Shown: positions 8,125-16,366, counted from the first letter of the stretch. The stretch: DNA of 32,733 bases from Myxococcales bacterium (GCA_947499075.1 CANMNA010000024.1:1-32733), one strand, 5' to 3'. The notes: a model not told the origin generated them from the letters alone. Program-made: numbers and translations.

Positions 8125-8144
8125 GGCAGTGTAGCGACACTGCC
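8125..8144. promoter_or_regulatory. Perfect palindrome in the leader of the cohesin/peptidase pair
   Basis: GGCAGTGT and ACACTGCC (8 bp each) flank a 4-base centre, about 36 bases upstream of the GTG start at 8089. It could be an operator or a leader hairpin. No promoter element could be assigned with confidence around it. The rest of 8090-8330, between the divergent genes, shows nothing else I can support. Confidence 0.45.
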
Positions 8145-8330
8145 CGTCTGCGACAACGAAAAACTCGTCAACCTGCGTGTGCTGAATCGGGTGGTGCCAC
8201 GAAGTTGTGAAGCTTTGTGCATCTCCTTGCCAATGTCTGATTGCCGGTGAACCCGGACCGGACCTGTGGCAACCTAATAGGTGGAGCAGGAGCAGGCGAT
8301 GGATAGCCGCGCTCTCACAGGCGGGACACG

Positions 8331-8990
8331 ATGTGGCTCTCAGTGGTGCAAGGTGGTGGAGACACAGGCGGCGGCGAGCGATCGGCGCCGGTGGATCGCG
8401 GCGAAGCAGATGCCGCAGACTTGGCCCTTGTGGTGTCTTACCAGCGCGGCAACGGCAACGCGCTGTCCGAAATCTACCGGCGCCATGGGAAACGCGTGGA
8501 GTCTGTGGCCCGCAACCTGCTGGGGCCATCGAGCGAAGTCGAGGACGTCGTCCAAGACGTCTTCATCGAGCTACAGCGGGCCCTCTTCAAGTTTAGGGGC
8601 GACGCGCGCTTTACCACTTGGCTGCATCGCATCGCCGTCAACGTGTCACTGCAGTACCTGCGGCGCGGTCGGCGCAAGGGTTGGCTGCGCTGGTTGGGTC
8701 TCGAAGATGCGACCAACGCGCCGGCGGCGATGCACCACAACGAGGGCAGGCTAGAGGCCAGGGACATTTGCCGACAACTCTATGATATTTTAGGGACACT
8801 CCCGGAAAAAAAATACGCGGTATTTGCGCTGTACGAGCTCGAAGGGCTCACGCTCGAAGAGATCTCGGCCACGTTGGGCATTGGAATCAACACCGTGAAG
8901 TCACGGCTGTTTCATGCCCGCAAAGAAGTTTTTGACTTGGCCCGCGCCCGCGGTGCCCTGCCTACCCATGCCCTACAGGTTGTCAAATGA
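8331..8990 (+). CDS. ECF-type RNA polymerase sigma factor
   Basis: 219 residues with the two ECF domains. Region 2 spans about 28-112, including 'VEDVVQDVFIELQRAL' and the -10-reading segment 'FKFRGDARFTTWLHRIAVN'. Region 4 (about 150-205) has the helix-turn-helix 'LTLEEISATLGIGINTVKSRLFHARKEV'. It directs RNA polymerase to a dedicated promoter set in response to an envelope or surface signal. ATG 8331 has AGGCGGGA upstream. The N-terminal 25 residues are Gly-rich and not part of the sigma fold. The stop codon overlaps the next start as ATGA, so sigma and anti-sigma are translationally coupled. I could not identify an autoregulatory promoter with confidence. Confidence 0.93.
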   Translation: MWLSVVQGGGDTGGGERSAPVDRGEADAADLALVVSYQRGNGNALSEIYRRHGKRVESVARNLLGPSSEVEDVVQDVFIELQRALFKFRGDARFTTWLHRIAVNVSLQYLRRGRRKGWLRWLGLEDATNAPAAMHHNEGRLEARDICRQLYDILGTLPEKKYAVFALYELEGLTLEEISATLGIGINTVKSRLFHARKEVFDLARARGALPTHALQVVK

Positions 8991-10183
8991 ATACGCCCAC
9001 CGACACGACGACAGCGCGGCCGCTGGATTGCCCGACTTCGGATCAATGGCTGCACCTGCTCAGCGATCGCGAATCTGGCGACGTGCTGGCCAGGCGGCCT
9101 GAGTTACACAACCATCTAGACGATTGTGCAGCGTGCGCGTCTGCAGTCAGTGAAGTGAGGCGATTTAAGACCTTGCTGCTGCGAGCGAAGGCGCCGGTAC
9201 TGTCGTTGGAGCAGCGCCAGAGCCTGGACGAGCGGATTCAGCTGCAGTCTGGCCTCTGGACCAGGCCGGCGCGGTTTACGCCGTGGCTGATCTGGGGTGC
9301 CGGTGCGCTGGCTGCGGCGGCGCTGGCGTTCTTGGTCGCCCGACCGTTTGGGGATCGTCACCCAGAGGCTGCGGTGGCCGACGTTGGCAAGGGTGCGCGA
9401 GGGCCATCTGCTGAGAATGCCCATGTGGGCGTGGTGGTCAGCGCGATGGAGGGCGACATCGAAGTTGCCGGTCGCGACGGTCACTGGCGGCGTTTGGCGC
9501 CGGGTATGGCCGTTCACGGTGGTGTCCGGTTGCGGGCCGTTGTCGGCGGCAAAGTGCTCGTGCCGGGCCGGTTTGAAGTCGTGCTGCAGGCCAACAGCGA
9601 AGTGGAGGCGCTTGCGCTCAATGGCAGCACGGCCTACTTTCGAGTCCGCAAGGGCGAAGTCGCGTGTCAGGTCGATAAACTCAAGCGCGGCGAGCGGTTT
9701 GCAGTCATGTTTGGCGCGTTTCGCGCTTCGGTCGTTGGCACGCAGTTTGCGGTCCAACAAGATGGTGCAGGAGCTGGCGGTAGGGTCGTCGTCAGTGAAG
9801 GCGCGGTCCGCGTCGACTCGGCCGATGAACCGGCTGCGCCGATGGCGGAGACGACGACAGTCGTGCGCGCCGGCAACCGCTGGCAGCACAAGGGCGGCGT
9901 GATGTCGCTGGAGCCTGTGCCTGCTCCGGTTGTGGCAGAGCCTGCAGCAGCCTTGCCACTGGTTCAGGTGGCAGAGCCGGCGGCGGCACCGGTGGTTGAG
10001 CCGATGCCAGCCGCGGCAGCTTCAGCGTCCGTTGTCGAGGGCACGGCCAAGGCCGCTACGCCGCATCACACCGGCAAGTTGCCCGTCGGGGCGCGCCAAA
10101 TCGTGATCGAAGTGCCGCACCAAACCATGCCGCGGCCGACTGAAGTGCCGGCAGGCCCAGACTCGGGTGCGCGCCAGAAGTAG
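8987..10183 (+). CDS. Zinc-finger/FecR-domain anti-sigma factor
   Basis: 398 residues. The N-terminus carries an anti-sigma zinc-finger pattern H-x3-C-x2-C (His43, Cys47, Cys50 in 'HNHLDDCAAC'), which typically clamps the ECF partner. One transmembrane helix follows (about 99-119). A periplasmic FecR-like beta domain spans about 140-275 ('MEGDIEVAGRDG', 'LAPGMAVHGG', 'GTQFAVQQDG', 'VVVSEGAVRVDS'). A Pro/Ala/Val/Glu-rich tail of about 100 residues (300-398) looks disordered. The gene overlaps the sigma gene by 4 bases, the usual arrangement of a sigma/anti-sigma pair. No TonB-dependent receptor is adjacent, so this is not a classical iron-uptake Fec unit; the signal is unknown. Confidence 0.88.
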   Translation: MNTPTDTTTARPLDCPTSDQWLHLLSDRESGDVLARRPELHNHLDDCAACASAVSEVRRFKTLLLRAKAPVLSLEQRQSLDERIQLQSGLWTRPARFTPWLIWGAGALAAAALAFLVARPFGDRHPEAAVADVGKGARGPSAENAHVGVVVSAMEGDIEVAGRDGHWRRLAPGMAVHGGVRLRAVVGGKVLVPGRFEVVLQANSEVEALALNGSTAYFRVRKGEVACQVDKLKRGERFAVMFGAFRASVVGTQFAVQQDGAGAGGRVVVSEGAVRVDSADEPAAPMAETTTVVRAGNRWQHKGGVMSLEPVPAPVVAEPAAALPLVQVAEPAAAPVVEPMPAAAASASVVEGTAKAATPHHTGKLPVGARQIVIEVPHQTMPRPTEVPAGPDSGARQK

Positions 10184-10196
10184 CGACCTCTCCTGG

Positions 10197-13100
10197 CTAC
10201 TCTTCTGTACCGCCGGTCGGCACGTCTGCTGGCTTGACTGCCTGCTCCCACCCCAAGAATTTGGGCACATACGGGTGGTCCGCCAAATACTGCTCCTTGG
10301 TGATGTAGCCTTCCTTGAGCATTTTCTCGACCACGGCGGGCACCCGCGCTGCCAGCGCATTGGGCTTGCCGCCCGGTCGCTCCCAATACTTGCGCAAAAA
10401 GATCGACCATCCGTGCTTGGGAAATGGCTTGATGACGGCGAGAAACGCCGACTCAGTTGGGCCCAAGGCGCGAGCATCCTTGCCAAAATAAGCCTGAGCA
10501 GCGCGCTCGATGCCATAGACCTTCGTCTCTTTGCCGTCGCCGCCGAACTCGATCATGTTGGTGTACAACTCGAGAATTCGGTCCTTGGCCTTCTTGTTGG
10601 GCGGCTCTTTGGCTTCGGCCGGCGGCAAGAATTGCGAGAGGTTGCGCTCGATGTGCCACACGATCAGCAACTCTTCGAACTTGCGTGACAGCGTCTTGTC
10701 ACGGGTCAGGTAGATGTTCTTGACCAGCTGCTGGGTGATCGACGAGCCACCGTAGACGAACCGACCGTGATCCAGATCGAGCTTGACCGCGCGCAGCACC
10801 AGTCCAGGCGCGATGCCGCGGTGCTTGTAGAAGTTGCCGTCTTCGGTAGCGACCATCGCCCACCAGGTCCACTTGGGAATTTCAGCAAATGGCACCCAGA
10901 AGCCAGACTTGGGCCCGACCGGCACGTCCTCGAGCTTGGTGCCATTTTCATTGACGGGCCATGAGAATTCGCCCGCAAGCTCCGCCAGATCGATGTTGGC
11001 GAACTTGGCGACTTGGCAATTTGCGTCGTCCAAACTCAGGTCGAGCTTGCTGCCGTACGGATCGCTGAGCGGCACTTTGAGGTCCATGCTCCACGCGACT
11101 TCGCCGCTGGCTTCGATGGCGCCGATGGTGCCGAGCATGCCGGGCGGGATAGCGGCAGCCACTTTGCCACAGTCCTGTTTGGGCATTTCTGAGAGCACGC
11201 GGACAATGGGTTTTCCTGCAATGTCTGTTGCTTCTAGGACCAAGTGCAGGTGGGCTTCTCCGATCACCAAGTCCGGGAACTCCAGCTTGAGCGACCCGTC
11301 GATGCCGCTAATTGTCGCAGCCAGCTTGCCGCTGGCAGTAGCGACGTCGATGGCCTTGGGAGCCAGCCGCCACCAGTCGAAGCCGACCTTCTTGATTGCG
11401 AAATCGCCATTTGCCGTAAGCATTTGGCTGCCGACAGCGCCGGGCCTCAGCTCAAGATTGGCGATCACATCGGAGTCGGGAGCGACAGTCACGGCCGACG
11501 ACACGATGCGCAGCGCTTGGGCAAAGTGCCCGCCCTTGAGTGCAATCTTGGCCCGGTCGAGCTTGGGACCCGGCCCAGTCAGCACATCGACTTGCAGGTC
11601 GCCCCACACCCGCTCGTCGTCAAACGGTCGCGCAGAGAGGAGCAAGCCGCGGGTGCCATCGCCTTGCACGGGCGTTGCCGACAGCGTCATGTCCTGAATA
11701 CCGCCAAAGGGCTTCGCCGCACCGTCTTTGACCAACCCCATCCGACCGGCCTTGAGCTCAAACTTGAGGTGCGGCGCCTTGGCCATCTTGCCGATGACTT
11801 TTTCGATGAGCGCACTGGACCCCATGAGCTTGGCGTGCAGCTCTCGCAGCGGCGCGATTTGCTTGGTGGTCCAAGCTTTGCGCGCCGGCGCCACCACTTT
11901 GCGGCCATCGGCATCGAGCTCGCCTGCGCCGGCTTTGCCCGATCCCGGCTTGGCTGCAGCCTTGGGATCTCCTGGCTTGGCTCCCGGTGGTAGCTTGCCC
12001 GCCGCCCGCAGCTTCTCGTCGACTTTTTTGGCGACCAGATCGGCCTTTTGGTCGGGCCGGAGCTCGGCGTCGCCCAACTGCTCCTCCGCTTCCTCCTCGA
12101 TCTCGCGCTTGAGCTTGGCCAATTCCGCGGCGCTGACCGCCTTCCACAGCTGGGCACCGCCGGGAAAGTGCTGCAGCGCCTCGGCGCGCCACGGCAAGTC
12201 GACCGACGGATGGTCGATCGTCAGCAGGGTCAGCGCTTCTAGCGCGTGCTCACCTGGGATGCGGTCGGTGTGCAACTCAACGGCATCGACGGTGACAACG
12301 GCGGCGTTGCCAGGCACCGTGACCTTGAGGCCCTCGAGCTTGGCGACCACTGGAATCTCACCACCTTCTACACCATCGAGGCCCAGACTGAGACGCTCGG
12401 CAGTGCCATTCCAAAGTTTGGCCGGGCCGACAGGCGCTGGCGACGGCGCTGGCTTGGCCGGCTCCTTGGCGTCTTTGTCCTTCTTGGGAGCTGCCTTGCC
12501 ATTGTCTTTGGGGTCCTTAGTTGGCTCGGCCTTGTCGTCGTCGCTGCTGCCAAACTGGTCTGGCAGGGCAAATGCAATCTGTTCGGCCTGCGCGCCCAGA
12601 CGCGAGGTCAGCGGCCGAATGTGCTTGACGGCCACGACCACCTGCTCGCCGTTGCGCAGCACCAGGTCTTCGAGCGAACCGCCGGCCGTGGCATCAAAGC
12701 GGATACCGGCCACCGAGACAGAGTCGATGCCCAAAGGCAACGGTGCCGAAGGCGGCATCTTGAGGCGGAATTCGGGCTGAAACTTGGCGGCAAGCCGCGG
12801 CGGGCCATCGGGCTGGGTCTCCAAACTCGCCTGCAACTTGGACGCAACCGTGCCGTCGACGGTGGCGGTCAAGTCGCCGATACCGTGACTGAGGTCGACA
12901 TGCAGCGCAATGTCGTGGGCCCGCAGCCCTTGTGGCAGGTACTGGCCGCCTTTGCCCGTCGCGCGCACCGTAACGGACCCTTGCTCGACAAACAACGCCG
13001 TGGAACCCTTGGGTTGTTTGTCCTCGACGTCATCGATCTTGTCGCGCTTGGGGAACTGTTTGCGGGCCGCCTTGTACAGGTCGAGCATCTCTTTGGGCTT

Positions 13101-13484
13101 GCCATCTTGGAGCAGCAAATCTGCTTGAAAGACATGAATATCTGTACGTTGTGGCCGCCTGCGGCCAGTCAGCGCCTTCCAGGGCGACAATTCGGCGGTG
13201 GCCTCCTGCACTGCGATCACGGTGCTGCCGTCAGCCCGCTTGAAGGACAGGCCGGCAAGACGGACGGTGCCAAAGGGCGAGACTGAGACCGACTCGAGGC
13301 CAAGCGTCATGGCGGCGTCCTTGGCGATTGCTTCAAGCTTGCTGCGGATCAGACTGCCCCCGACCAAAGCGCCGAGGCCAATGCTGCCAAAAACCAGCGC
13401 GCAGAGGCCGCCGAACACCCACAGCGCGGTGCGCTTCTTCGACTTCGATGGCCGGCGGTCGTTGTTTGGATTCGGGTTGGGCAC
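10197..13484 (-). CDS. AsmA-like protein fused to a GT51 peptidoglycan glycosyltransferase domain
   Basis: 1095 residues. A Lys/Arg-rich cytoplasmic tail and one membrane helix (about 20-45) lead into a long AsmA/DUF748-like beta region ('SVSPFGTVRLAGLSF', 'GLESVSVSP'). A Lys/Pro/Ala-rich linker (about 335-375) and further AsmA-like repeats follow. The C-terminal third (about 860-1045) is a GT51 glycosyltransferase: 'ATEDGNFYKHRGI' with catalytic Glu881, 'GGSSITQQLVKNIYLTRDKTLSRKFEE' in sections with the second Glu region, 'ILELYTNMIEFG', 'YGIERAAQAYFGK' and 'TESAFLAVIKPFP'. GT51 enzymes polymerise lipid II in the periplasm. No transpeptidase domain follows, so it is a monofunctional glycosyltransferase. 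GTG 13484 has AGG 7 bases upstream; earlier starts add a non-protein-like stretch. It converges on the anti-sigma gene with a 13-base gap. Confidence 0.88.
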   Translation of the reverse strand: MPNPNPNNDRRPSKSKKRTALWVFGGLCALVFGSIGLGALVGGSLIRSKLEAIAKDAAMTLGLESVSVSPFGTVRLAGLSFKRADGSTVIAVQEATAELSPWKALTGRRRPQRTDIHVFQADLLLQDGKPKEMLDLYKAARKQFPKRDKIDDVEDKQPKGSTALFVEQGSVTVRATGKGGQYLPQGLRAHDIALHVDLSHGIGDLTATVDGTVASKLQASLETQPDGPPRLAAKFQPEFRLKMPPSAPLPLGIDSVSVAGIRFDATAGGSLEDLVLRNGEQVVVAVKHIRPLTSRLGAQAEQIAFALPDQFGSSDDDKAEPTKDPKDNGKAAPKKDKDAKEPAKPAPSPAPVGPAKLWNGTAERLSLGLDGVEGGEIPVVAKLEGLKVTVPGNAAVVTVDAVELHTDRIPGEHALEALTLLTIDHPSVDLPWRAEALQHFPGGAQLWKAVSAAELAKLKREIEEEAEEQLGDAELRPDQKADLVAKKVDEKLRAAGKLPPGAKPGDPKAAAKPGSGKAGAGELDADGRKVVAPARKAWTTKQIAPLRELHAKLMGSSALIEKVIGKMAKAPHLKFELKAGRMGLVKDGAAKPFGGIQDMTLSATPVQGDGTRGLLLSARPFDDERVWGDLQVDVLTGPGPKLDRAKIALKGGHFAQALRIVSSAVTVAPDSDVIANLELRPGAVGSQMLTANGDFAIKKVGFDWWRLAPKAIDVATASGKLAATISGIDGSLKLEFPDLVIGEAHLHLVLEATDIAGKPIVRVLSEMPKQDCGKVAAAIPPGMLGTIGAIEASGEVAWSMDLKVPLSDPYGSKLDLSLDDANCQVAKFANIDLAELAGEFSWPVNENGTKLEDVPVGPKSGFWVPFAEIPKWTWWAMVATEDGNFYKHRGIAPGLVLRAVKLDLDHGRFVYGGSSITQQLVKNIYLTRDKTLSRKFEELLIVWHIERNLSQFLPPAEAKEPPNKKAKDRILELYTNMIEFGGDGKETKVYGIERAAQAYFGKDARALGPTESAFLAVIKPFPKHGWSIFLRKYWERPGGKPNALAARVPAVVEKMLKEGYITKEQYLADHPYVPKFLGWEQAVKPADVPTGGTEE

Positions 13485-13681
13485 GGTTGAACCTCGCTGC
13501 AGCACTTCAAAACAGGGCGGGCACGCACCGACTGGCGCTCGCCTGCGCGAGCGTACACGCGATTGGGGCAAAGTCAGGCTTTTTGCCCGAAATAGCCAGG
13601 ATCGCTACGCTCCGGTCCGGCGCGACGCAGGTCACTGGGGCCAGAAAGCAGGGCCATCGCAAGAACCTCAAGTCCTGACTT

Positions 13682-13737
13682 GGCCTCACCCCGCCGCCGT
13701 GGTGACCCGCCGCGGCGTCCCTCTCTCGAATAGGAGA
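13682..13737 (+). repeat. REP-like repeat, left member of an inverted pair
   Basis: It starts with GGCCTCACCCCGC, has a variable stem (GCCGC/GCGGC), then GCGTCCCTCTC and a short CTCTC/GAGAG hairpin. The outer 13 bases and the 11 bases GCGTCCCTCTC match the right member (13854-13914) exactly in inverted orientation. The CTCACCCC plus CCCTCTC/GAGAGGG design resembles REP-type palindromes common in high-GC genomes. Confidence 0.7.
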
Positions 13738-13853
13738 GTGACCTGATATTATACACTTGTGCTGTTTCCGGTCGATTGCCCAACCACAGCGACGGGGCGC
13801 TACAAATTTTGGGACGCCCGCGCTTTTTCGACAAATGCTACAATTGCCGAATT

Positions 13854-13914
13854 TTCCCTCTCTCACTCGGGAGAGGGACGCTCGCCGGCGCAGCCAAGCG
13901 AGCGGGGTGAGGCC
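13854..13914 (-). repeat. REP-like repeat, right member of an inverted pair
   Basis: On the minus strand it reads GGCCTCACCCCGC, a variable stem (GCTCGC/GCGAGC), GCGTCCCTCTC and closes with an 8-bp perfect hairpin (TCCCTCTC/GAGAGGGA, 13855-13878). The inner stem differs in sequence from the left copy but is still paired. The two members are separated by about 115 A/T-richer bases. Confidence 0.7.
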
Positions 13915-13980
13915 GGATAACTGCTTTATAATCAGTGGCTTGCCGTTATTGCGACCGCCCTGGGCCAGAGTGGCCGCGCT

Positions 13981-14009
13981 TTGACCTTTTGCACTGTCAG
14001 CCATAAACT
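13981..14009 (+). promoter_or_regulatory. Candidate sigma70-type promoter of the 14089 lipoprotein gene
   Basis: TTGACC (13981-13986), a 17-base spacer and TAAACT (14004-14009) match the -35/-10 consensus in 5 and 4 of 6 positions. It would give a leader of about 70 bases before the ATG at 14089. Strength is untested. Confidence 0.5.
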
Positions 14010-14088
14010 ACAAGAGGGACCTGTGGTCCGCTGCCTGTGATCCGCTGCCTATCCGCCCTTCCGACCCTCAAGTCCCGGAGAATCCCAA

Positions 14089-14598
14089 ATGAAGTTTACC
14101 CCCTTGCTCGGCGCCAGCATTGTCGTTGCGTTGGCTGCGTTTGCCCCAGCTTGCCAGTCTTTGATCGACAACGCCGAGAACAAGCTCGACGGCGTGGCCG
14201 CGCCGCTCAAAGAGCCTGAACTGCCCAACACTTCCAAGATGCTGACGTGCTGCGCCAACCTGTCCGGCCGCAACGAGACTTCGGGCTTGGTCAAGGATGT
14301 CTGCCCGCCGATGTCACCCAAAGTCACGCTTGTGCTGGATCAGTACATCGCGGCCAAGAAATTCATAAATGATAACAAGACATCTACTGCTGAGATCAAG
14401 ACCAAAGCCCTCGCAGACTTGAAGAGCGAGAGCCAGGGAACGCTTGAGCCCGCCGCGCGCTGCTTGCTCACCGAGACGATCGGCAAACTTGGTAAGCTGC
14501 TGATTCCCAAAGATTGTGAGGCGGACTCGACGGTGGGTGCCCTCCCCCCGGGCAAGCAATGCTCCGACGTCAAGAGTGCGATCACGGAGGCCAAGTAG
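14089..14598 (+). CDS. Small lipoprotein of unknown function
   Basis: 169 residues. The N-terminus is a signal peptide (MKFTPLLGASIVVALAAFAPAC) cut before Cys22, consistent with a lipoprotein although Pro in the lipobox is unusual. The mature part is Lys/Ala-rich and mostly helical, with five further cysteines, including a CC pair near residue 46 (LTCC) and Cys in 'KDVCPPM', 'ARCLLTET', 'PKDCEAD' and 'KQCSDV'. I do not recognise a family. GGAG lies about 8 bases before ATG 14089 and a good promoter lies upstream. It heads a run of three same-strand genes up to 16218. Confidence 0.75.
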   Translation: MKFTPLLGASIVVALAAFAPACQSLIDNAENKLDGVAAPLKEPELPNTSKMLTCCANLSGRNETSGLVKDVCPPMSPKVTLVLDQYIAAKKFINDNKTSTAEIKTKALADLKSESQGTLEPAARCLLTETIGKLGKLLIPKDCEADSTVGALPPGKQCSDVKSAITEAK

Positions 14599-14661
14599 TC
14601 GTGTTTGCTCCGGCCGTCCATCGAGACCCGGGCCACCGTGGTACCGACACAGGAGGCACCG

Positions 14662-15087
14662 ATGGCTGAAGTTAAGCCAGTGCTAGTTGAAGTCGTCGGT
14701 GTGCACCCGGTGTACGCGCGGCTGCTGATGGTTGAAATCTCGCTCGATCCAGTGCCGTCCAAGCGCTGGATCGAGATGTTCAACGAGTTCGACGGTGCTA
14801 GCCTGCAGCGCGACCACTTTGCGCCGGTGGCCAAAGGCGATGCGATCCTGGTGACGCCGCCAGACGGCGAGATGGAGACCTACGTGCAAGCGGTGGAACG
14901 GCGCATCCGCCATGTCAACAAGCGCATCGTCGACGAAGTCGCCAGCACTACCCCGCCAGGCCAACGGGCCGCGCGCGTGTCGCAGGCGATTGCCCAGGAG
15001 GCGTTCTCGGCAGACATCCGCGACCGCATCATGGCCGCGCGCAAAGCGGCGGCCAACATGTCCGGCGTGTTCCAGTCCTCGTCGTAG
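14662..15087 (+). CDS. Unknown small protein
   Basis: 141 residues, soluble, with no signal peptide. The first half reads as a mixed beta/alpha domain ('VKPVLVEVVGVHPVYARLLMVEI' in part, then 'PSKRWIEMFNEFDG'); the second half is helical and charged ('VERRIRHVNKRIVDEV', 'DRIMAARKAAANM'). I do not recognise a family. ATG 14662 is clearly preferred: AGGAGG lies 5 bases upstream, whereas an earlier in-frame start at 14605 has none. It lies 63 bases after the lipoprotein gene and 6 bases before the next gene, so it is likely co-transcribed with the latter. Confidence 0.75.
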   Translation: MAEVKPVLVEVVGVHPVYARLLMVEISLDPVPSKRWIEMFNEFDGASLQRDHFAPVAKGDAILVTPPDGEMETYVQAVERRIRHVNKRIVDEVASTTPPGQRAARVSQAIAQEAFSADIRDRIMAARKAAANMSGVFQSSS

Positions 15088-15093
15088 GAACCG

Positions 15094-16218
15094 ATGGATG
15101 TCACCACGCTCGACCGCGCGCCAACCAAAGACACCGCGATGGACATGACGCCGCTGGTGCTGCGACCGATCGGGCCGGTGCCAAAGCCGATTGCGCCGGC
15201 GAAGTCCTCAGACGACAAGCGCTTGAGCCACGACCTGCCCGTTCGCGCACAGCCCTCGCTGACATTCTTCGTTGAGCTACCCAGCGATGAACTGGCCCAA
15301 ATCAGCAGCCCGGAGACTGTCACGACGTTGGCACGACGCCAAGCCGCGGTCTCGATGGCCCTGCTCGATCTGGATGGTCGCCGTGCCGAGGTGATTCGCC
15401 AGTTTGAACTTGCGGGCATCGCCGTCACGGCGTGGATGCTGCTGCCACTGAGCGATGGCTACTGGCTGACCGCCGACAACGCGCACCTGGCGTTGGCCCA
15501 GTGGCAACGTGTGGCGCAGTGGGCCGACCGTGAAGGCCTGCGCTTGGCGACAGTGGGGCTAGACATCGAGCCACCCCATGACGACACGGTCGCGCTGGTA
15601 CAGCGTCCGGTCCGCACCGCGGCACGCTTGCTGCTGCGGCGGCGGACGCAGCTGCACATGCACCAGGCGGGCCGGCACTTCGACGCTTTGGTGGCGGCCA
15701 TTCGGCATACAGGCCGCCGGGTCGAGGCCTATCACTTGCCGTTTGCGCTCGATGACCGGGCATCTGGGTCGACATTGCTGGGTCAGATCCTGGGTACGCC
15801 ACGGTTTGGCACGGATCGCGACGTGGTCATGCTGTACGCCAGCGCTGTGCCCAAGCCGTTCGGTCATGGGTTAGTCGCGGCGTACGGCCCGCAGGCTCAG
15901 GCAATTGCAGTAGGTATCACCGGCGGCGGAGTGCGCTCGCTGCAGCCGGCGTTTGCTGCGCGCGAGTTGGCCGCGCCCCAACTGGTGACCGAGTTGCGCA
16001 CCGCGGCCAGGCACTGCAACGATCTCTACGTGTTTTCACTGGAGGGCTGCGTGGCCAAAAACATGGTGGCGATGGTATGTCAGGCTGACCTGTCGCCCTT
16101 GCCAGCCGACCCTAGCGCCGCGGCGCTGGCGACCAAGATTGCGCGTCGGGTGCTGCAGTTGGCATTGCGGGCAGCGACACTGGCCGAAGGCAGCGATTCG
16201 AGCACCGACAAAATCTAG
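15094..16218 (+). CDS. Unknown protein, possibly TIM-barrel-like
   Basis: 374 residues without a signal peptide. After a Pro/Lys-rich N-terminus, alternating strands and helices suggest a (beta/alpha) barrel: 'LTFFVELPSDEL', 'VSMALLDLDGRR', 'AGIAVTAWMLLPLSDGYW', 'ATVGLDIEPPHDD', 'VEAYHLPFALDD', 'VVMLYASAVPK', 'AIAVGITGGG' and 'DLYVFSLEGC'. Acidic residues ending several strands (DLD, DIEPP, SLEG) would fit a glycoside-hydrolase-like site, but no named family is recognised. The fold call is inference. The last codons (D-K-I-stop) lie within the left terminal inverted repeat of the 16202-16651 element, so the natural C-terminus may have been altered by insertion. Confidence 0.7.
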   Translation: MDVTTLDRAPTKDTAMDMTPLVLRPIGPVPKPIAPAKSSDDKRLSHDLPVRAQPSLTFFVELPSDELAQISSPETVTTLARRQAAVSMALLDLDGRRAEVIRQFELAGIAVTAWMLLPLSDGYWLTADNAHLALAQWQRVAQWADREGLRLATVGLDIEPPHDDTVALVQRPVRTAARLLLRRRTQLHMHQAGRHFDALVAAIRHTGRRVEAYHLPFALDDRASGSTLLGQILGTPRFGTDRDVVMLYASAVPKPFGHGLVAAYGPQAQAIAVGITGGGVRSLQPAFAARELAAPQLVTELRTAARHCNDLYVFSLEGCVAKNMVAMVCQADLSPLPADPSAAALATKIARRVLQLALRAATLAEGSDSSTDKI

Positions 16219-16252
16219 TCGATAGTGTTTGCGGCTCGGTTGCCGTCTTAGG

Positions 16253-16366
16253 AACTGTCCAAGTATGGCTTGGACAGTTCGTGCTTGCTTGGTGGGTCGC
16301 AAGCTCGCGGCTTGACAGCCGACTCGCCGCTCCTTGCAGCACCAAAGTGATCGAGTTGTTCCTTGA
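16253..16366 (+). repeat. Dispersed hairpin repeat, family R1, copy 2
   Basis: Same order of parts as copy 1, reading in the direction of the upstream gene. It has an 11-bp stem AACTGTCCAAG/CTTGGACAGTT (16253-16279), the conserved core 16291-16333 with CGGCT/AGCCG (16308-16321), and a weaker third stem around the conserved loop ATCGAGTT. Relative to copy 1 the first stem carries a C/G swap on both sides, so the pairing is kept. Confidence 0.8.

Larger units (their letters stand above)
13485..14088. other. Gene-poor intergenic region between divergent genes
   Basis: About 600 bases with no convincing gene. It holds a small palindrome with loop CTGC (13536-13553, CGCTCGC/GCGAGCG), a pair of inverted REP-like repeats (13682-13914), and the promoter of the 14089 gene. 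A perfect TATAAT (minus strand, 13747-13752) lacks a good -35 partner. Short open frames here are Arg- and Pro-rich and lie across the repeats, so I do not call them. Confidence 0.6.

Noticed and set aside
11728..13286. Long plus-strand open frames opposite the GT51 fusion gene
   Set aside because: They are antisense to a gene with well-supported domains; compositions are Ser/Ala- or Arg-rich and no start signals stand out.
13747..13752. Promoter on the minus strand with a perfect TATAAT for the GT51 gene
   Set aside because: The hexamer at 16-18 bases upstream (around ATCGAC) does not resemble a -35 box, and the site is about 260 bases from the start codon.
13574..13834. 86-codon minus-strand frame beginning with MSKKRGRPK
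   Set aside because: The opening resembles an AT-hook, but the frame runs straight across a REP-like repeat, has no ribosome-binding site and becomes Arg/Gly-rich noise.
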